Assembly (NCBI RefSeq): GCF_020037025.1
Contig: NZ_JAIQLH010000033.1
Span: forward strand, 29,502-93,501
Length of the DNA: 64,000 bases
Reading direction: 5' to 3'
Source: Streptomyces huiliensis
GTDB lineage: Bacteria; Actinomycetota; Actinomycetes; Streptomycetales; Streptomycetaceae
Shown: piece after piece, positions 13,498 to 21,743 of the stretch
Position numbering within the stretch: the stretch's first letter is position 1
How the letters are laid out: every line of letters begins with the position of its first letter
Notes under the pieces: generated by a model
What the model was told of the DNA's origin: nothing
Seen by the model: the letters and a program-made list of their open reading frames with translations, nothing else
The model's database searches: none
Program-made: the position numbers and the translations under genes

Positions 13498-14169
13498 CTG
13501 GCCGGCAACAGCACTTCCAGCAGCAGCACCAAGCGGGGCCGTCCGCCCCGGCTGTCCCGCGAGCACATCGTGGCGGCGGCCTACGAGATCATCCTCAAGG
13601 AGGGCGCCGAGCACCTGACGATGCGCCGGCTGGCGGCGGCGCTGGACAGCACCGCCATGGCCGTCTACTACCACGTGCGCGACAAGGACGAACTGCTCGC
13701 CCTCGTCCTGGAGCACGTCGCCCGCAACCTCCCCCGGCCGCCGCTCCCCGACGACCCGCGGGAGCGGCTGGTGGTCGTCTGCGGGCTGATGCACCAGGCG
13801 TTCGCCGACCACCCGTGGGTGGTACCCATCGTGGCGCGCGGGGAACTCGTCGGCATGTCGGCGGTGTGGATGACCGAGGAGATCCTCGGCGCCCTCACCG
13901 CCTACGGGCTCGGCCGCGAGGAGGCGTTCTGGGCGCACCAGACGCTCTGGTACTACACGGCGGGCCATGCCCTGTCGACGCCGCCGCGCTCGCTGCCGGA
14001 ACCGGGCGGCGGCACCGGCCGGCACTACCCGGAGACCGCCGCGTCCCGGGAGAGCGCGGCCGCGTACCCGCATGTCACCTCCTACGCCGAGGACTCGCGG
14101 GACTTGGAGGCCCGGTACGGCTACGAGCTGGGGATCCGGCACATCCTGGACGGGGTGCTGCGCGACTGA
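13498..14169 (+). CDS. TetR-family transcriptional regulator
   Basis: The N-terminal helix-turn-helix is clear: LTMRRLAAALDSTAMAVYYH, followed by a C-terminal ligand domain typical of TetR proteins. Length is normal (about 223 residues). No standard start codon is well placed. CTG 13498 has GAAAGGG seven bases upstream and gives a normal N-terminus (AGNSTSSSSTKRGRPPRLS). The next upstream in-frame starts (GTG 13330, ATG 13282) would translate the 21-bp repeats and overlap the divergent gene. It is divergent from the siderophore reductase and probably controls it or the exporter. Confidence 0.8.
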   Translation: MAGNSTSSSSTKRGRPPRLSREHIVAAAYEIILKEGAEHLTMRRLAAALDSTAMAVYYHVRDKDELLALVLEHVARNLPRPPLPDDPRERLVVVCGLMHQAFADHPWVVPIVARGELVGMSAVWMTEEILGALTAYGLGREEAFWAHQTLWYYTAGHALSTPPRSLPEPGGGTGRHYPETAASRESAAAYPHVTSYAEDSRDLEARYGYELGIRHILDGVLRD

Positions 14170-14202
14170 CCCCGGCACGACGGGATCTGATGTGACGTCA
14201 GG

Positions 14203-15282
14203 TCAGCCGCCGACCTTCTTCCCCTTCTCCAGCGCCTCGGCGAACCGTTCCATCAGCGGGGCGTAGCCCGCGTAGCTGAACTGCGCCTCGTTGTTCCACG
14301 GGACGACCTGTCCGGCCTTGACCGCCGGCAGGTCGTTCCAGGTGGGCTTGGAGCGCGCCACCTCGTCCAGCGGCATGTTGTTGGACCGCTGGTCGTAGAA
14401 GAGGATGTCGGGGCGGTAGGCGTCCGCGTTCTCCCAGCTGTGCTTCTCCCAGTAGCCGGGCGGGCCCGGCTTCTCCGGGGCGATCAGCTGTACGCCGAGT
14501 TCGCGGTAGTAGCGCAGGTCGGGAAGCTTGTCGGGGACGGCGGCGGAGAGCGCGTCGGGCTGGGCGGCGACGGCGAGGACCCGCAGCCCGCCGTTGGCCT
14601 TCGCCGCGCGGCGCAGCCGTTCCGCCGCCTGCTCGAACCGGGTCTTGGCGTCGGCGACGGTCTTCGCCCGCAGGTCCGCGCCCAGGGACCTGGCGAGTTC
14701 GGCGTACCGTTCGACGGCCCGTACCAGGGAGACGTCGGAGGTGCGGATGCCGACGCTCGGCGCGAAGCCGAGGATCTTCTGTTCGCTCTGCTCCGGAACC
14801 TGCCACAGGTGCTGCCCGACGTTGACGTTGCCGACGAGGAGTTGGGGGCGCAGTGCCGCGTACTTCTCGATGGAGAACTGGCCGGTGCTGCCCAGGGAGG
14901 GGATGCGGTCCACGTCCAGGGTTCCGGCCTGCGGGGCGGGTTTGCCGTCCTTGAGCTTCGCGGGGCCGTAGACGGCGGCGCAGTCGATGCCGTAGTCGTG
15001 CAGGGCGGCGGCGGAGGCGACGTAGGCGACGATCCGCTTCGGCATGGAGCCGGCCTTCGCCGTCTCGCCGCGGTCGTCGCGGAAGCTCCAGCCGCCCTCG
15101 GAACCGCCGCCGGAGCCCTTGCCGGAGTCGTCGTCCGAGTCACCGCCGCACGCCGTCAGCAGCGCGCCGACGCCGAGCGCCCCTCCGGCGGCGAGCAGAC
15201 CGCGGCGCGACAGCGGGCGGCGGGACGGGGGCCGTACCTGACGGTCCGTCAACTCGGTGGGTACGCGGTCGGGGGCAGCCAA
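14203..15282 (-). CDS. Ferric-siderophore ABC transporter substrate-binding lipoprotein
   Basis: A FepB/FhuD-like periplasmic-binding protein (class III fold). The N-terminus has twin arginines (SRRGLL at 25-30), a hydrophobic stretch and the lipobox LLTAC with Cys45, so it should be a Tat-exported lipoprotein. The mature part begins with a Gly/Ser/Asp-rich linker. PKRIVAYVASAAALHDYGI is the usual first beta-alpha block of the family. The start appears to be TTG 15282 with GAGG four bases upstream. It is divergent from the permease genes, with an iron box between them. Confidence 0.9.
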   Translation of the reverse strand: MAAPDRVPTELTDRQVRPPSRRPLSRRGLLAAGGALGVGALLTACGGDSDDDSGKGSGGGSEGGWSFRDDRGETAKAGSMPKRIVAYVASAAALHDYGIDCAAVYGPAKLKDGKPAPQAGTLDVDRIPSLGSTGQFSIEKYAALRPQLLVGNVNVGQHLWQVPEQSEQKILGFAPSVGIRTSDVSLVRAVERYAELARSLGADLRAKTVADAKTRFEQAAERLRRAAKANGGLRVLAVAAQPDALSAAVPDKLPDLRYYRELGVQLIAPEKPGPPGYWEKHSWENADAYRPDILFYDQRSNNMPLDEVARSKPTWNDLPAVKAGQVVPWNNEAQFSYAGYAPLMERFAEALEKGKKVGG

Positions 15283-15399
15283 GACGCCTCGCTCTCATCA
15301 CGGGTCCCGGTTCCGGCGGGCCGGGGTGCGGCGCGGGCGGATGACGGGAATTCCCTGGGAAAACCTGCAAAGTCGGTTTACGCATATAGCTGGACCAAG

Positions 15400-15418
15400 T
15401 GAGGTTAGGCTAACCTAC
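15400..15418. promoter_or_regulatory. Iron box (DmdR1/DtxR operator)
   Basis: TGAGGTTAGGCTAACCTAC matches 17 of 19 positions of the consensus TTAGGTTAGGCTAACCTAA and is a near-perfect palindrome. It lies between the divergent receptor and permease genes and ends only four bases before the permease ATG. Fe(II)-loaded DmdR1 binding here would shut off uptake when iron is plentiful. Confidence 0.9.
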
Positions 15419-15422
15419 CTGA

Positions 15423-16472
15423 ATGCTGTTGAACAGGCCGGTGCCCGTCGCGGCGGCACCCCCCACCCCGGCGGCGAGGCGACGCGAACTCCCCTATCTG
15501 GCCCTGCTGTTGACATCCTGCGCGGTCCTGCTGCTGCTCGTCGTCCTCAGCCTGATGGTCGGCGCCCGGTCGGTGCCGCCCGACCACGTGTGGCACGGGC
15601 TGTTCGACTTCACCGGCACCACCGACGACATCGTCGTCCGCCGCGTCCGGCTCCCCCGCACCCTGCTGGGGCTGCTGGCCGGCGCCTCGCTCGGCCTCGC
15701 CGGAGCGGTCATGCAGAGCCTGACCCGCAACCCGCTGGCCGACCCCGGGCTGCTCGGCATCAACGCCGGCGCCTCGGCGGCGGTGGTCACGGCGATCAGC
15801 TTCCTCGGCGTCACCTCGCTGACGGGTTACGTGTGGTTCGCCTTCCTGGGCTCCGGGGTCTGCGCCGTCCTCGTCTACCTCATCGGCGGCAGCCGCTCGG
15901 CCACCCCGGTACGGCTCGCGCTCGGCGGAACGGCCGTCTCCGCCGCGCTGCACGGGTACATCAACTCGGTGCAGCTGATGGACTCCGCCGCGCTGGACCG
16001 GCTGCGCTTCTGGACCGTCGGCTCGCTCGCCTCGGCCACCTCGGGCATCGTCCTCCGCGTCGCGCCCTTCCTCGTCGTCGGCATGGTCCTCGCACTGGCC
16101 CTGGCCCGCCCGCTGAACTCCGTGGCCCTCGGCGACGACGCCGCCCGCGCCCTGGGCACCAACCTCACCCGCACCCGCGCGGCCTCCTTCCTCGCCATCA
16201 CCCTGCTCTGCGGCGGCGCCACCGCGGCCTGCGGCCCGATCGCCTTCGTGGGCCTGATGGTCCCGCACATCGCCCGCTCCTTCACCGGCCCCGACCTGCG
16301 CCGCCTCCTCCCCCAGTCGGCGGTGCTCGCGGCGGTGCTGCTGCTCGGCGCGGACCTCGTGGGACGCGTCGTGGTGCGTCCCGCCGAGCTCCAGGCCGGC
16401 ATCGTGACGGCCCTGCTGGGCGGCGCGGTCTTCCTCCACCTGGTCCGCCGCAGGAAGGTGGCGCAGCTGTGA
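15423..16472 (+). CDS. Siderophore ABC transporter permease, FecCD family (first)
   Basis: A 349-residue membrane protein with about nine to ten hydrophobic segments. Typical FecCD blocks are RLPRTLLGLLAGASLGLAGA, MQSLTRNPLADPGLLG and GPIAFVGLMVPHIAR, the last being the coupling region that meets the ATPase. It forms half of the inner-membrane channel with the next gene, whose start overlaps its stop by four bases. There is no Shine-Dalgarno sequence before ATG 15423, because the iron box occupies that position. The mRNA may be leaderless, or translation may start at GTG 15438. Confidence 0.92.
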   Translation: MLLNRPVPVAAAPPTPAARRRELPYLALLLTSCAVLLLLVVLSLMVGARSVPPDHVWHGLFDFTGTTDDIVVRRVRLPRTLLGLLAGASLGLAGAVMQSLTRNPLADPGLLGINAGASAAVVTAISFLGVTSLTGYVWFAFLGSGVCAVLVYLIGGSRSATPVRLALGGTAVSAALHGYINSVQLMDSAALDRLRFWTVGSLASATSGIVLRVAPFLVVGMVLALALARPLNSVALGDDAARALGTNLTRTRAASFLAITLLCGGATAACGPIAFVGLMVPHIARSFTGPDLRRLLPQSAVLAAVLLLGADLVGRVVVRPAELQAGIVTALLGGAVFLHLVRRRKVAQL

Positions 16473-17533
16473 ACTCCCGTACGCGCAAGCCTCGTATGCC
16501 GGTCCGCGGCCGGGTCCTCCGCCCCGGCACCCTGTCCGTCCGCTTCGACCCGCGCTCGCTGCTCGTCTGCGCGGCCTTGACGGCCGTGGCGGTGCTCGCC
16601 GCGCTGGCGCTGCTCGGCAGCGGCGACTACCCGCTGTCGGTCGCGGACGTCGCCCGCACCCTCGCGGGCGGTGGCAGCCCGGCCGACGAGGCGATCGTCA
16701 ACGAACTCCGGCTGCCGCGCGGCCTCGCCGCCCTGCTCGTCGGCGCGGCGCTCGGCCTGGCGGGGGCGGTCTTCCAGAGCATCGCCCGCAACCCGCTGGG
16801 CAGCCCGGACGTCGTGGGCTTCGGCCAGGGCTCGGCCACCGGGGCGCTCTGCGTCATCGTCGTCCTGCACGGCGACAGCACCGCCGTCGCCGTCGGCGCG
16901 GTGGCCGGCGGCCTGCTCACCGGGCTGCTGGTGTACGCGCTCGCCTGGCGCCGCGGCGTGCACGGCTACCGACTCGTCCTGGTCGGCATCGGCACGGCCG
17001 CGGTGCTCACCGCCGTCAACGGATACCTGCTCACCGAGGCGGAGTTCAGCGACGCGCAGCGGGCCGTCATGTGGCTGACCGGCTCGCTCGACGGCCGGAG
17101 CTGGGACGACGTGGGCCCGCTGGCGGTGGCCTGCGCGGTCCTGCTGCCGGTGGTCGCGGCGTACGGGCGCCGCCTGTCCACCATGGAACTCGGCGACGAC
17201 GCGGCCCACGCGCTCGGCGTGCCGGTGGAGCGGACCCGCCTGGTCCTGATGGCCGCCGCCACCCTCCTCACCGCCGCCGCCACCGCCGCCGCGGGCCCGA
17301 TCGGCTTCGTAGCCCTCTCCGCCCCCCAGCTCGCCCGCCGCCTCACCCGCTCCCCCGGCCCCCAACTCGCCCCCGCCGCCTGCATGGGCGCCACCCTCCT
17401 GATCGGCGCCGACTGGCTCTCCCAGCGCGCCTTCGGCTCCGACCGCCTGCCGGTGGGCGCGGTGACGGGGGTCCTGGGCGGGGCGTACCTGGTGTGGCTC
17501 CTGGTGACGGAACGCCGGGCGGGAAGAGTGTGA
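16469..17533 (+). CDS. Siderophore ABC transporter permease, FecCD family (second)
   Basis: A 354-residue FepG-like permease, partner of the preceding gene. It shows RLPRGLAALLVGAALGLAGA, FQSIARNPLGSPDVVGF and GPIGFVALSAPQLAR. GTG 16469 overlaps the upstream stop (GTGA), so the two subunits are translationally coupled. No FecE/FepC-type ATPase gene follows; the next gene is on the opposite strand after a repeat-rich gap. The ATPase must be encoded elsewhere or shared with another uptake system. Confidence 0.92.
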   Translation: MNSRTRKPRMPVRGRVLRPGTLSVRFDPRSLLVCAALTAVAVLAALALLGSGDYPLSVADVARTLAGGGSPADEAIVNELRLPRGLAALLVGAALGLAGAVFQSIARNPLGSPDVVGFGQGSATGALCVIVVLHGDSTAVAVGAVAGGLLTGLLVYALAWRRGVHGYRLVLVGIGTAAVLTAVNGYLLTEAEFSDAQRAVMWLTGSLDGRSWDDVGPLAVACAVLLPVVAAYGRRLSTMELGDDAAHALGVPVERTRLVLMAAATLLTAAATAAAGPIGFVALSAPQLARRLTRSPGPQLAPAACMGATLLIGADWLSQRAFGSDRLPVGAVTGVLGGAYLVWLLVTERRAGRV

Positions 17534-17547
17534 GCCGCAGCCCCTAT

Positions 17548-17690
17548 CAGCCCGTCCGGCGCTTGAGGACGAGCGGCACCCCCTCCAGCCCGTCCGGCGC
17601 TTGAGGACGAGCAGCGAAGCCGCGATAAAGGGGGTCTGGGGGCGCAGCCCCCAGGAAACGGCGAAGGGGCGGGTCTGGGGCCAACCCCCC
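17548..17690. repeat. Dispersed Streptomyces intergenic repeat, two core copies
   Basis: The core CAGCCCGTCCGGCGCTTGAG followed by GACGAGC occurs twice (from 17548 and 17586). It is followed by AGCGAAGCCGCG and a hairpin CTGGGGGC-GCA-GCCCCCAG near 17637-17655. The same composite is present at 63.84-63.95 kb. From memory, this element is common between genes in Streptomyces genomes. Lying after the permease operon, the hairpin could serve as a terminator. Confidence 0.8.
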
Positions 17691-17715
17691 GGAACGGAAC
17701 CGCGACTCAGCCCGC

Positions 17716-17806
17716 CCACCGGCCACCGGCCACCGGCCACCGGCCACCGGCCACCGGCCACCGGCCACCGGCCACCGGCCACCGGCCACCGGCCACCGGC
17801 CACCGG
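17716..17806. repeat. Thirteen perfect CCACCGG heptamer repeats
   Basis: The seven-base unit is repeated 13 times without a mismatch (91 bp). It is intergenic, between convergent genes. There are no spacers, so it is not a CRISPR array. Such a tract is prone to slippage. The 17534-17886 gap holds this tract and the dispersed repeat; I see no gene there. Confidence 0.92.
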
Positions 17807-17886
17807 CCAGCGTCCGGGGACGGCCGCGGCGCGGCGCGGTCCCGGGTCCCGTGGACGTGCTCGGCTGCCGGCGCGACACGCCCGGC

Positions 17887-18774
17887 TCAGGCCGCCCGTC
17901 GGCCGTTCTCCTCGGTGTCCGCGGGGAGTTCGACGGGGTACTCCGCGCCGAAGTCGGCGGAGATGGAGACGGCCTGCCACGCCTCCGCTTCGGCGGTCTG
18001 CCGCCGCGCGTGGTCGAGGGCCATCCGGGCCGCGGTCCCGCCCAGGGGCAGGTGGGTGGGGAGGTGGTCGCGGCGGACCACGCGGACCAGGATCTCGGCG
18101 GCGCGGTCGGGGTCGCCGGCGCTCATGCCGGCCGCGCGGGCCCGGCCGTGGAAGGCGCCGACGGTCGCCTCGTACTCGGGCGGGACGTCGTGGACCGTCA
18201 TGGAGGCGCCGGCCCAGTCGGTGGCGAAGCCGCTCGGCTCGACGACGAGGTAGCGGACGCCGAACGGCGCGGTCTCGGTGGCGAGGACGCGCGTGAGCCC
18301 GTCGATGGCGAACTTGGCCGCCTGGTAGGAGCCCAGGCCGGCGCTGCCGCCCACCCGGCCGCCGATGGAGGAGAACTGGACGACGGTCCCGCCGCCCTGC
18401 GCCCTCAGCAGGGGCAGTGCGGCCTTGGAGACGTTGTACACGCCCCAGAAGTTGGTCTCGAACTGACGGCGGAAGTCGTCCTCCGGCGCCGTCTCGACGG
18501 GGGCGAGGTTCGCGTAGCCGGCGTTGTTGACGATCACGTCGACGCGGCCGAAGCGGTCGCGGGCGGCGTCGAGTGCCGTCGCGGCCGCCGCGGCGTCGGT
18601 CACGTCGAGCGCGAGGGCGAGGATCCGGTCGCCGAACCGCTCGACCAGGTCGGCGAGTTGCTCGGGCTTGCGGGCGGTGGCGACGACCCGGTCGCCCGCT
18701 TCCAGGGCGGCGGTGGCGAGGGAGCGGCCGAAGCCGCGGGAGGAACCGGTGATGAACCATGTCTGGGTTGCCAT
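17887..18774 (-). CDS. Short-chain dehydrogenase/reductase
   Basis: A 295-residue classical SDR. The NAD(P)-binding motif TGSSRGFGRS is at the N-terminus, NNAG at about 86-89, the catalytic Ser is in VQFSSIGG, and Tyr/Lys are in SYQAAKFAI. Downstream PSGFATDW is the usual loop. The substrate cannot be inferred. ATG 18774 gives the normal MATQTWFITG beginning. The gene is divergent from a TetR regulator, with a small inverted repeat in the 60-bp gap, which suggests local control by that repressor. Confidence 0.9.
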   Translation of the reverse strand: MATQTWFITGSSRGFGRSLATAALEAGDRVVATARKPEQLADLVERFGDRILALALDVTDAAAAATALDAARDRFGRVDVIVNNAGYANLAPVETAPEDDFRRQFETNFWGVYNVSKAALPLLRAQGGGTVVQFSSIGGRVGGSAGLGSYQAAKFAIDGLTRVLATETAPFGVRYLVVEPSGFATDWAGASMTVHDVPPEYEATVGAFHGRARAAGMSAGDPDRAAEILVRVVRRDHLPTHLPLGGTAARMALDHARRQTAEAEAWQAVSISADFGAEYPVELPADTEENGRRAA

Positions 18775-18805
18775 GCCGCTTAGCAAAACACGGTTTCGTT
18801 ATTAT

Positions 18806-18820
18806 CGCAACCTCGTTGCG
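18806..18820. promoter_or_regulatory. Candidate TetR operator
   Basis: CGCAAC-CTC-GTTGCG is a perfect six-base inverted repeat in the short AT-rich gap between the divergent SDR and TetR genes, where their promoters must lie. TetR-family repressors typically bind such palindromes beside their own gene. Confidence 0.5.
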
Positions 18821-18834
18821 CTAACATTGGCCCC

Positions 18835-19506
18835 ATGGTCAGCCCCAGTCAGCCCGCCCGAGCCAGAAGCCCCGAGGCCAAACGCGCCCGCGAGGCCGCG
18901 ATCCTCGCCGCGGCGGCCCGGCTGGCCACGGCGAACGGCATCCGGTCGGTGACGCTGACCGACATCGCCGCCGAGGTCGGCATGCACAAGTCGGCGATGC
19001 TCCGCTACTTCGAGACCCGCGAGGAGATCTACCTCCGCCTGGCGTCCGCGGGATGGGTGGAGTGGTCGGAGGCGGTGCGCGAACGGCTCGCCGAGGCGGC
19101 ACCGGCGGGGGCACCCGCCCCTCGGCCCGTCGCCGCCGCGCTCGCCGAATCACTGGTCGCCCGGCCGCTCTTCTGCGACCTGCTCGCCCACACGCCGATG
19201 AACCTCGAACGCAACGTCTCGCTGGAGAGCGTCCGCTCCTTCAAGCTGACCGCCCTCGCCGAGGTCGCGGCCGTGGGCGAGGCGCTGCGCCGGGTGGCCC
19301 CCCTGAGCCCGGAGCAGGCCGGCAACCTCGTCGCCACGGCCACGGCGATGGCCGGAGCCCTGTGGCAGATGGCCGCTCCGGGGACGGAACTGCGCCGCCT
19401 GTACGAGACGGACCCGGACCTCGGCCACGCCGTCGTCGACGTCGCCCCCCGGCTGACCGACATCCTGGACGCGATGCTCCGCGGCTACGGCGGCGAGCCC
19501 GCGTAG
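18835..19506 (+). CDS. TetR-family transcriptional regulator
   Basis: A 223-residue protein with the helix-turn-helix block VTLTDIAAEVGMHKSAMLRY near residues 40-59, followed by FETREEIYLRLA. The C-terminal half is all-helical, as in the family. It is divergent from the SDR gene at 17887, which is its most likely target. The ligand is unknown. Confidence 0.88.
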   Translation: MVSPSQPARARSPEAKRAREAAILAAAARLATANGIRSVTLTDIAAEVGMHKSAMLRYFETREEIYLRLASAGWVEWSEAVRERLAEAAPAGAPAPRPVAAALAESLVARPLFCDLLAHTPMNLERNVSLESVRSFKLTALAEVAAVGEALRRVAPLSPEQAGNLVATATAMAGALWQMAAPGTELRRLYETDPDLGHAVVDVAPRLTDILDAMLRGYGGEPA

Positions 19507-19510
19507 GCGT

Positions 19511-20005
19511 TCACCTCCCGCGCAGGATCCCGTCCAGGTGGCGCAGCGAGCTGACAAGGTGATCCGGCCCGAACGGCGGGAAGCGAAGGTACTCCCGGAC
19601 GGACGGCGGCACCGCCGACCAGTCGTAGGTCAGCGTGACGGCGGTCCCGCCCGTACCGCCCGTACCGTGCGGCCCGAGCGGCACCAGGTCGTACCGCCAC
19701 CACCAGCCCCCGAACTCCAGCCGCCCGCCGGCCTTCTCCTGCCCGGTCAGCCAGCCGATGGCGCGCGGCGGGTCGAGGACGTGGACCTGGTTGGCCACCT
19801 GATACGTGCCGTTCGGGTGATCGGGGTGGTACATGTCCATCCGGAAGACCTGCCCGATCTCGCGCAGGGGCGCCCGGTCGACGGCGGCCCGCACCCAGCC
19901 GGTGCCGTCGATCGCGGGGTGGGCCGTCGGATCGGCCAGTACGGCGAACACCGTCGCGGCGGGCGCGGCGACGTCCAGGGTGGCGCTCACGTTCTCGCGG
20001 TCCAT
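19511..20005 (-). CDS. SRPBCC-fold (polyketide cyclase/dehydrase-like) protein
   Basis: 164 residues with the START/Bet v1-like pattern: VSATLDVAAPAATVFAVLAD at the N-terminus, a central VANQVHVLDPPRAIGW strand pair, and a C-terminal helix DHLVSSLRHLDGIL. Such proteins bind hydrophobic ligands in a helix-grip cavity; no function can be assigned here. ATG 20005 has AGGGTGG six bases upstream and was preferred over GTG 20014. It is convergent with the TetR gene, with four bases between stops. Confidence 0.78.
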   Translation of the reverse strand: MDRENVSATLDVAAPAATVFAVLADPTAHPAIDGTGWVRAAVDRAPLREIGQVFRMDMYHPDHPNGTYQVANQVHVLDPPRAIGWLTGQEKAGGRLEFGGWWWRYDLVPLGPHGTGGTGGTAVTLTYDWSAVPPSVREYLRFPPFGPDHLVSSLRHLDGILRGR

Positions 20006-20042
20006 GGCGTCCACCCTGCCACCATTCCTTACTGGCCGTCCC

Positions 20043-20906
20043 CTACCGGCCGTCCGCCCGCCGCGCGCCCGTACCCGTACCCGTGCCCGCGCCCGTGCCC
20101 GCCGCCGTCATGGCCAGCAGCACCAGCGCGTCGTGTTCGGGCGTGCCGGGGGCGGCCTGGTAGAGGAGGAGGCGACTGCCCTGGGCGGTGGCGAGGATCT
20201 CGTTCGCGAGAGTGACGCGGCCGATCACCGGGTGGGCGAAGGCGGTGACTCCGCCGCGTTTGACGAGCACCTCGTGCCGGTCCCACAGCTCGGCGAACTC
20301 CGGGCTCGCGACGCGCAGTTCGGCGACGAGCGCGGCGGTGGCCGCCGGGGCGGATGGCTCGACGGTGCGCAGGTGCGCCACGCAGTTGCGGGCCACCCGC
20401 TCCCAGTCGACGAAGAGCGTCCGCGCGGCCGGGTGCAGGAACGTGTAACGGACGGTGTTCCGCCGGCCCGACGGCCGGTCGTCGAGGCCGGGCATCAGCG
20501 CGAGCCCCTCCGGGTTGGCGGCCAGGACGTCGTTGAGGTCGTTCAGCACGTACGCGGGGCCGGGCCGGACCGATTCCAGCAGGAGCCGCAGCCCATGGCC
20601 GACGGGCAGCGGAACGGCGGGCCGCCGGCGCGGTGACCGTCCGGCGGCCCGGTCGGCGAGGGCGAACAGGTGGGCGTGCTCGTCGTCGGTGAGCCGCAGC
20701 GCCCGGGCCAGGGCGTCGAGGACCGCGTCGCTGGGTGCCGTCTCCCGGTCCTGTTCGATGCGGGCGTAGTAGTCGACGCTCACCCCGGCCAGCGCGGCCA
20801 GTTCCTCCCGGCGCAGGCCGGGGGCGCGCCGGGTGCCCGGACCGGTGGGCAGGCCGACGTCGGCCGGGCCGATCCGTCCGCGCCGGGACCGCAGGTATTC
20901 CGCCAT
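20043..20906 (-). CDS. XRE-type regulator with MmyB-like ligand domain
   Basis: 287 residues. An N-terminal Cro/XRE helix-turn-helix (RREELAALAGVSVDYYARIE) is followed by the MmyB-like PAS-type domain (LNDVLAANPEGLALMPG, then RYTFLHPAARTLFVDWE). Actinobacterial members often sit beside and control a divergent SDR gene, as here (21018). The C-terminus ends in a Gly/Thr repeat. ATG 20906 was preferred over GTG 20915. Confidence 0.88.
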   Translation of the reverse strand: MAEYLRSRRGRIGPADVGLPTGPGTRRAPGLRREELAALAGVSVDYYARIEQDRETAPSDAVLDALARALRLTDDEHAHLFALADRAAGRSPRRRPAVPLPVGHGLRLLLESVRPGPAYVLNDLNDVLAANPEGLALMPGLDDRPSGRRNTVRYTFLHPAARTLFVDWERVARNCVAHLRTVEPSAPAATAALVAELRVASPEFAELWDRHEVLVKRGGVTAFAHPVIGRVTLANEILATAQGSRLLLYQAAPGTPEHDALVLLAMTAAGTGAGTGTGTGARRADGR

Positions 20907-21017
20907 GGCGTTCACGCCGCGAGTGTGCCACCGGAAGGCTGCATTCCGGGTAGCCGTGTCACACCCATGATCAGCACGGCCTTCCCCGCGTCCGCACCGG
21001 CGGCCGATGCTCGCCCC

Positions 21018-21743
21018 ATGACTGACGCACTGATCATCGGCGGCGGCTCCGGAATGGGCCTGGCGCTGGCCCGGACCCTGCTCGCCGAACAACTGCACGT
21101 GACCATCGCCGGCCGGTCCGCCGACCGCCTCGCGGCGGCCCGCGCCGCACTGGAACCGTCCGCCGCCGGGCGGATCGACACGGTACGAGCGGACATCGGC
21201 AGGGAGGAGGACGTGGCCGGGCTCTTCGCCCACACAGGACAGGTGGAGCACGTGGTGGTCACCGCCGCGGACGTGACGGGGGCGTACGGCCGGAGCACGG
21301 ACGTCTCCGCCTCGGCCGCCCGCAACGTTCTGGACGTCAAGCTGCTCGGCGCCTGGCTCGTCGGCAAGTACGCGGCCGGGCGGGTCACCGGCTCCCTCAC
21401 CTACACCTCGGGGATCAACGCCTACCGGCCGAACGGCTCCAACACCATCGTGGCCGCCGCCAACGGCGCGCTCGCCTCCCTCGCGTCCGGCCTCGCGCTC
21501 GAACTGGCCCCGGTGCGGGTGAACGTCGTGTCGCCGGGCTGGGTGGACACCCCCGTCTGGGACCGGCTCGGCGAGGACACCGGCATGGACAAGCGGACGG
21601 CCTTCGCCGAGCTGGCGGAACGCCTCCCGGCCCGGCGCGTCGGAACGCCCGAGGACATCGCCCAGGCGTTCCTGTCGGTCCTGCGCAACGGGTTCGTCAC
21701 CGGGACCGTGCTGCACGTGGACGGCGGCCACCGCCTGGTGTGA
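21018..21743 (+). CDS. SDR-fold oxidoreductase with altered active site
   Basis: 241 residues with the cofactor motif IIGGGSGMGLALA and the C-terminal GTPEDIAQAFLSVL and DGGHRLV blocks of the SDR family. Where classical members have YxxxK before the long helix, this protein reads VAAAN (IVAAANGALASL), so the catalytic Tyr and Lys are replaced by Val and Asn. It may use another mechanism or have a binding role. It is divergent from the XRE-MmyB regulator. Its 3' end overlaps the convergent TetR gene by 47 bp. Confidence 0.85.
   Translation: MTDALIIGGGSGMGLALARTLLAEQLHVTIAGRSADRLAAARAALEPSAAGRIDTVRADIGREEDVAGLFAHTGQVEHVVVTAADVTGAYGRSTDVSASAARNVLDVKLLGAWLVGKYAAGRVTGSLTYTSGINAYRPNGSNTIVAAANGALASLASGLALELAPVRVNVVSPGWVDTPVWDRLGEDTGMDKRTAFAELAERLPARRVGTPEDIAQAFLSVLRNGFVTGTVLHVDGGHRLV

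Noticed and set aside
17716..17806. The heptamer tract as a CRISPR array
   Set aside because: Units are seven bases and contiguous, with no spacers and no cas genes.
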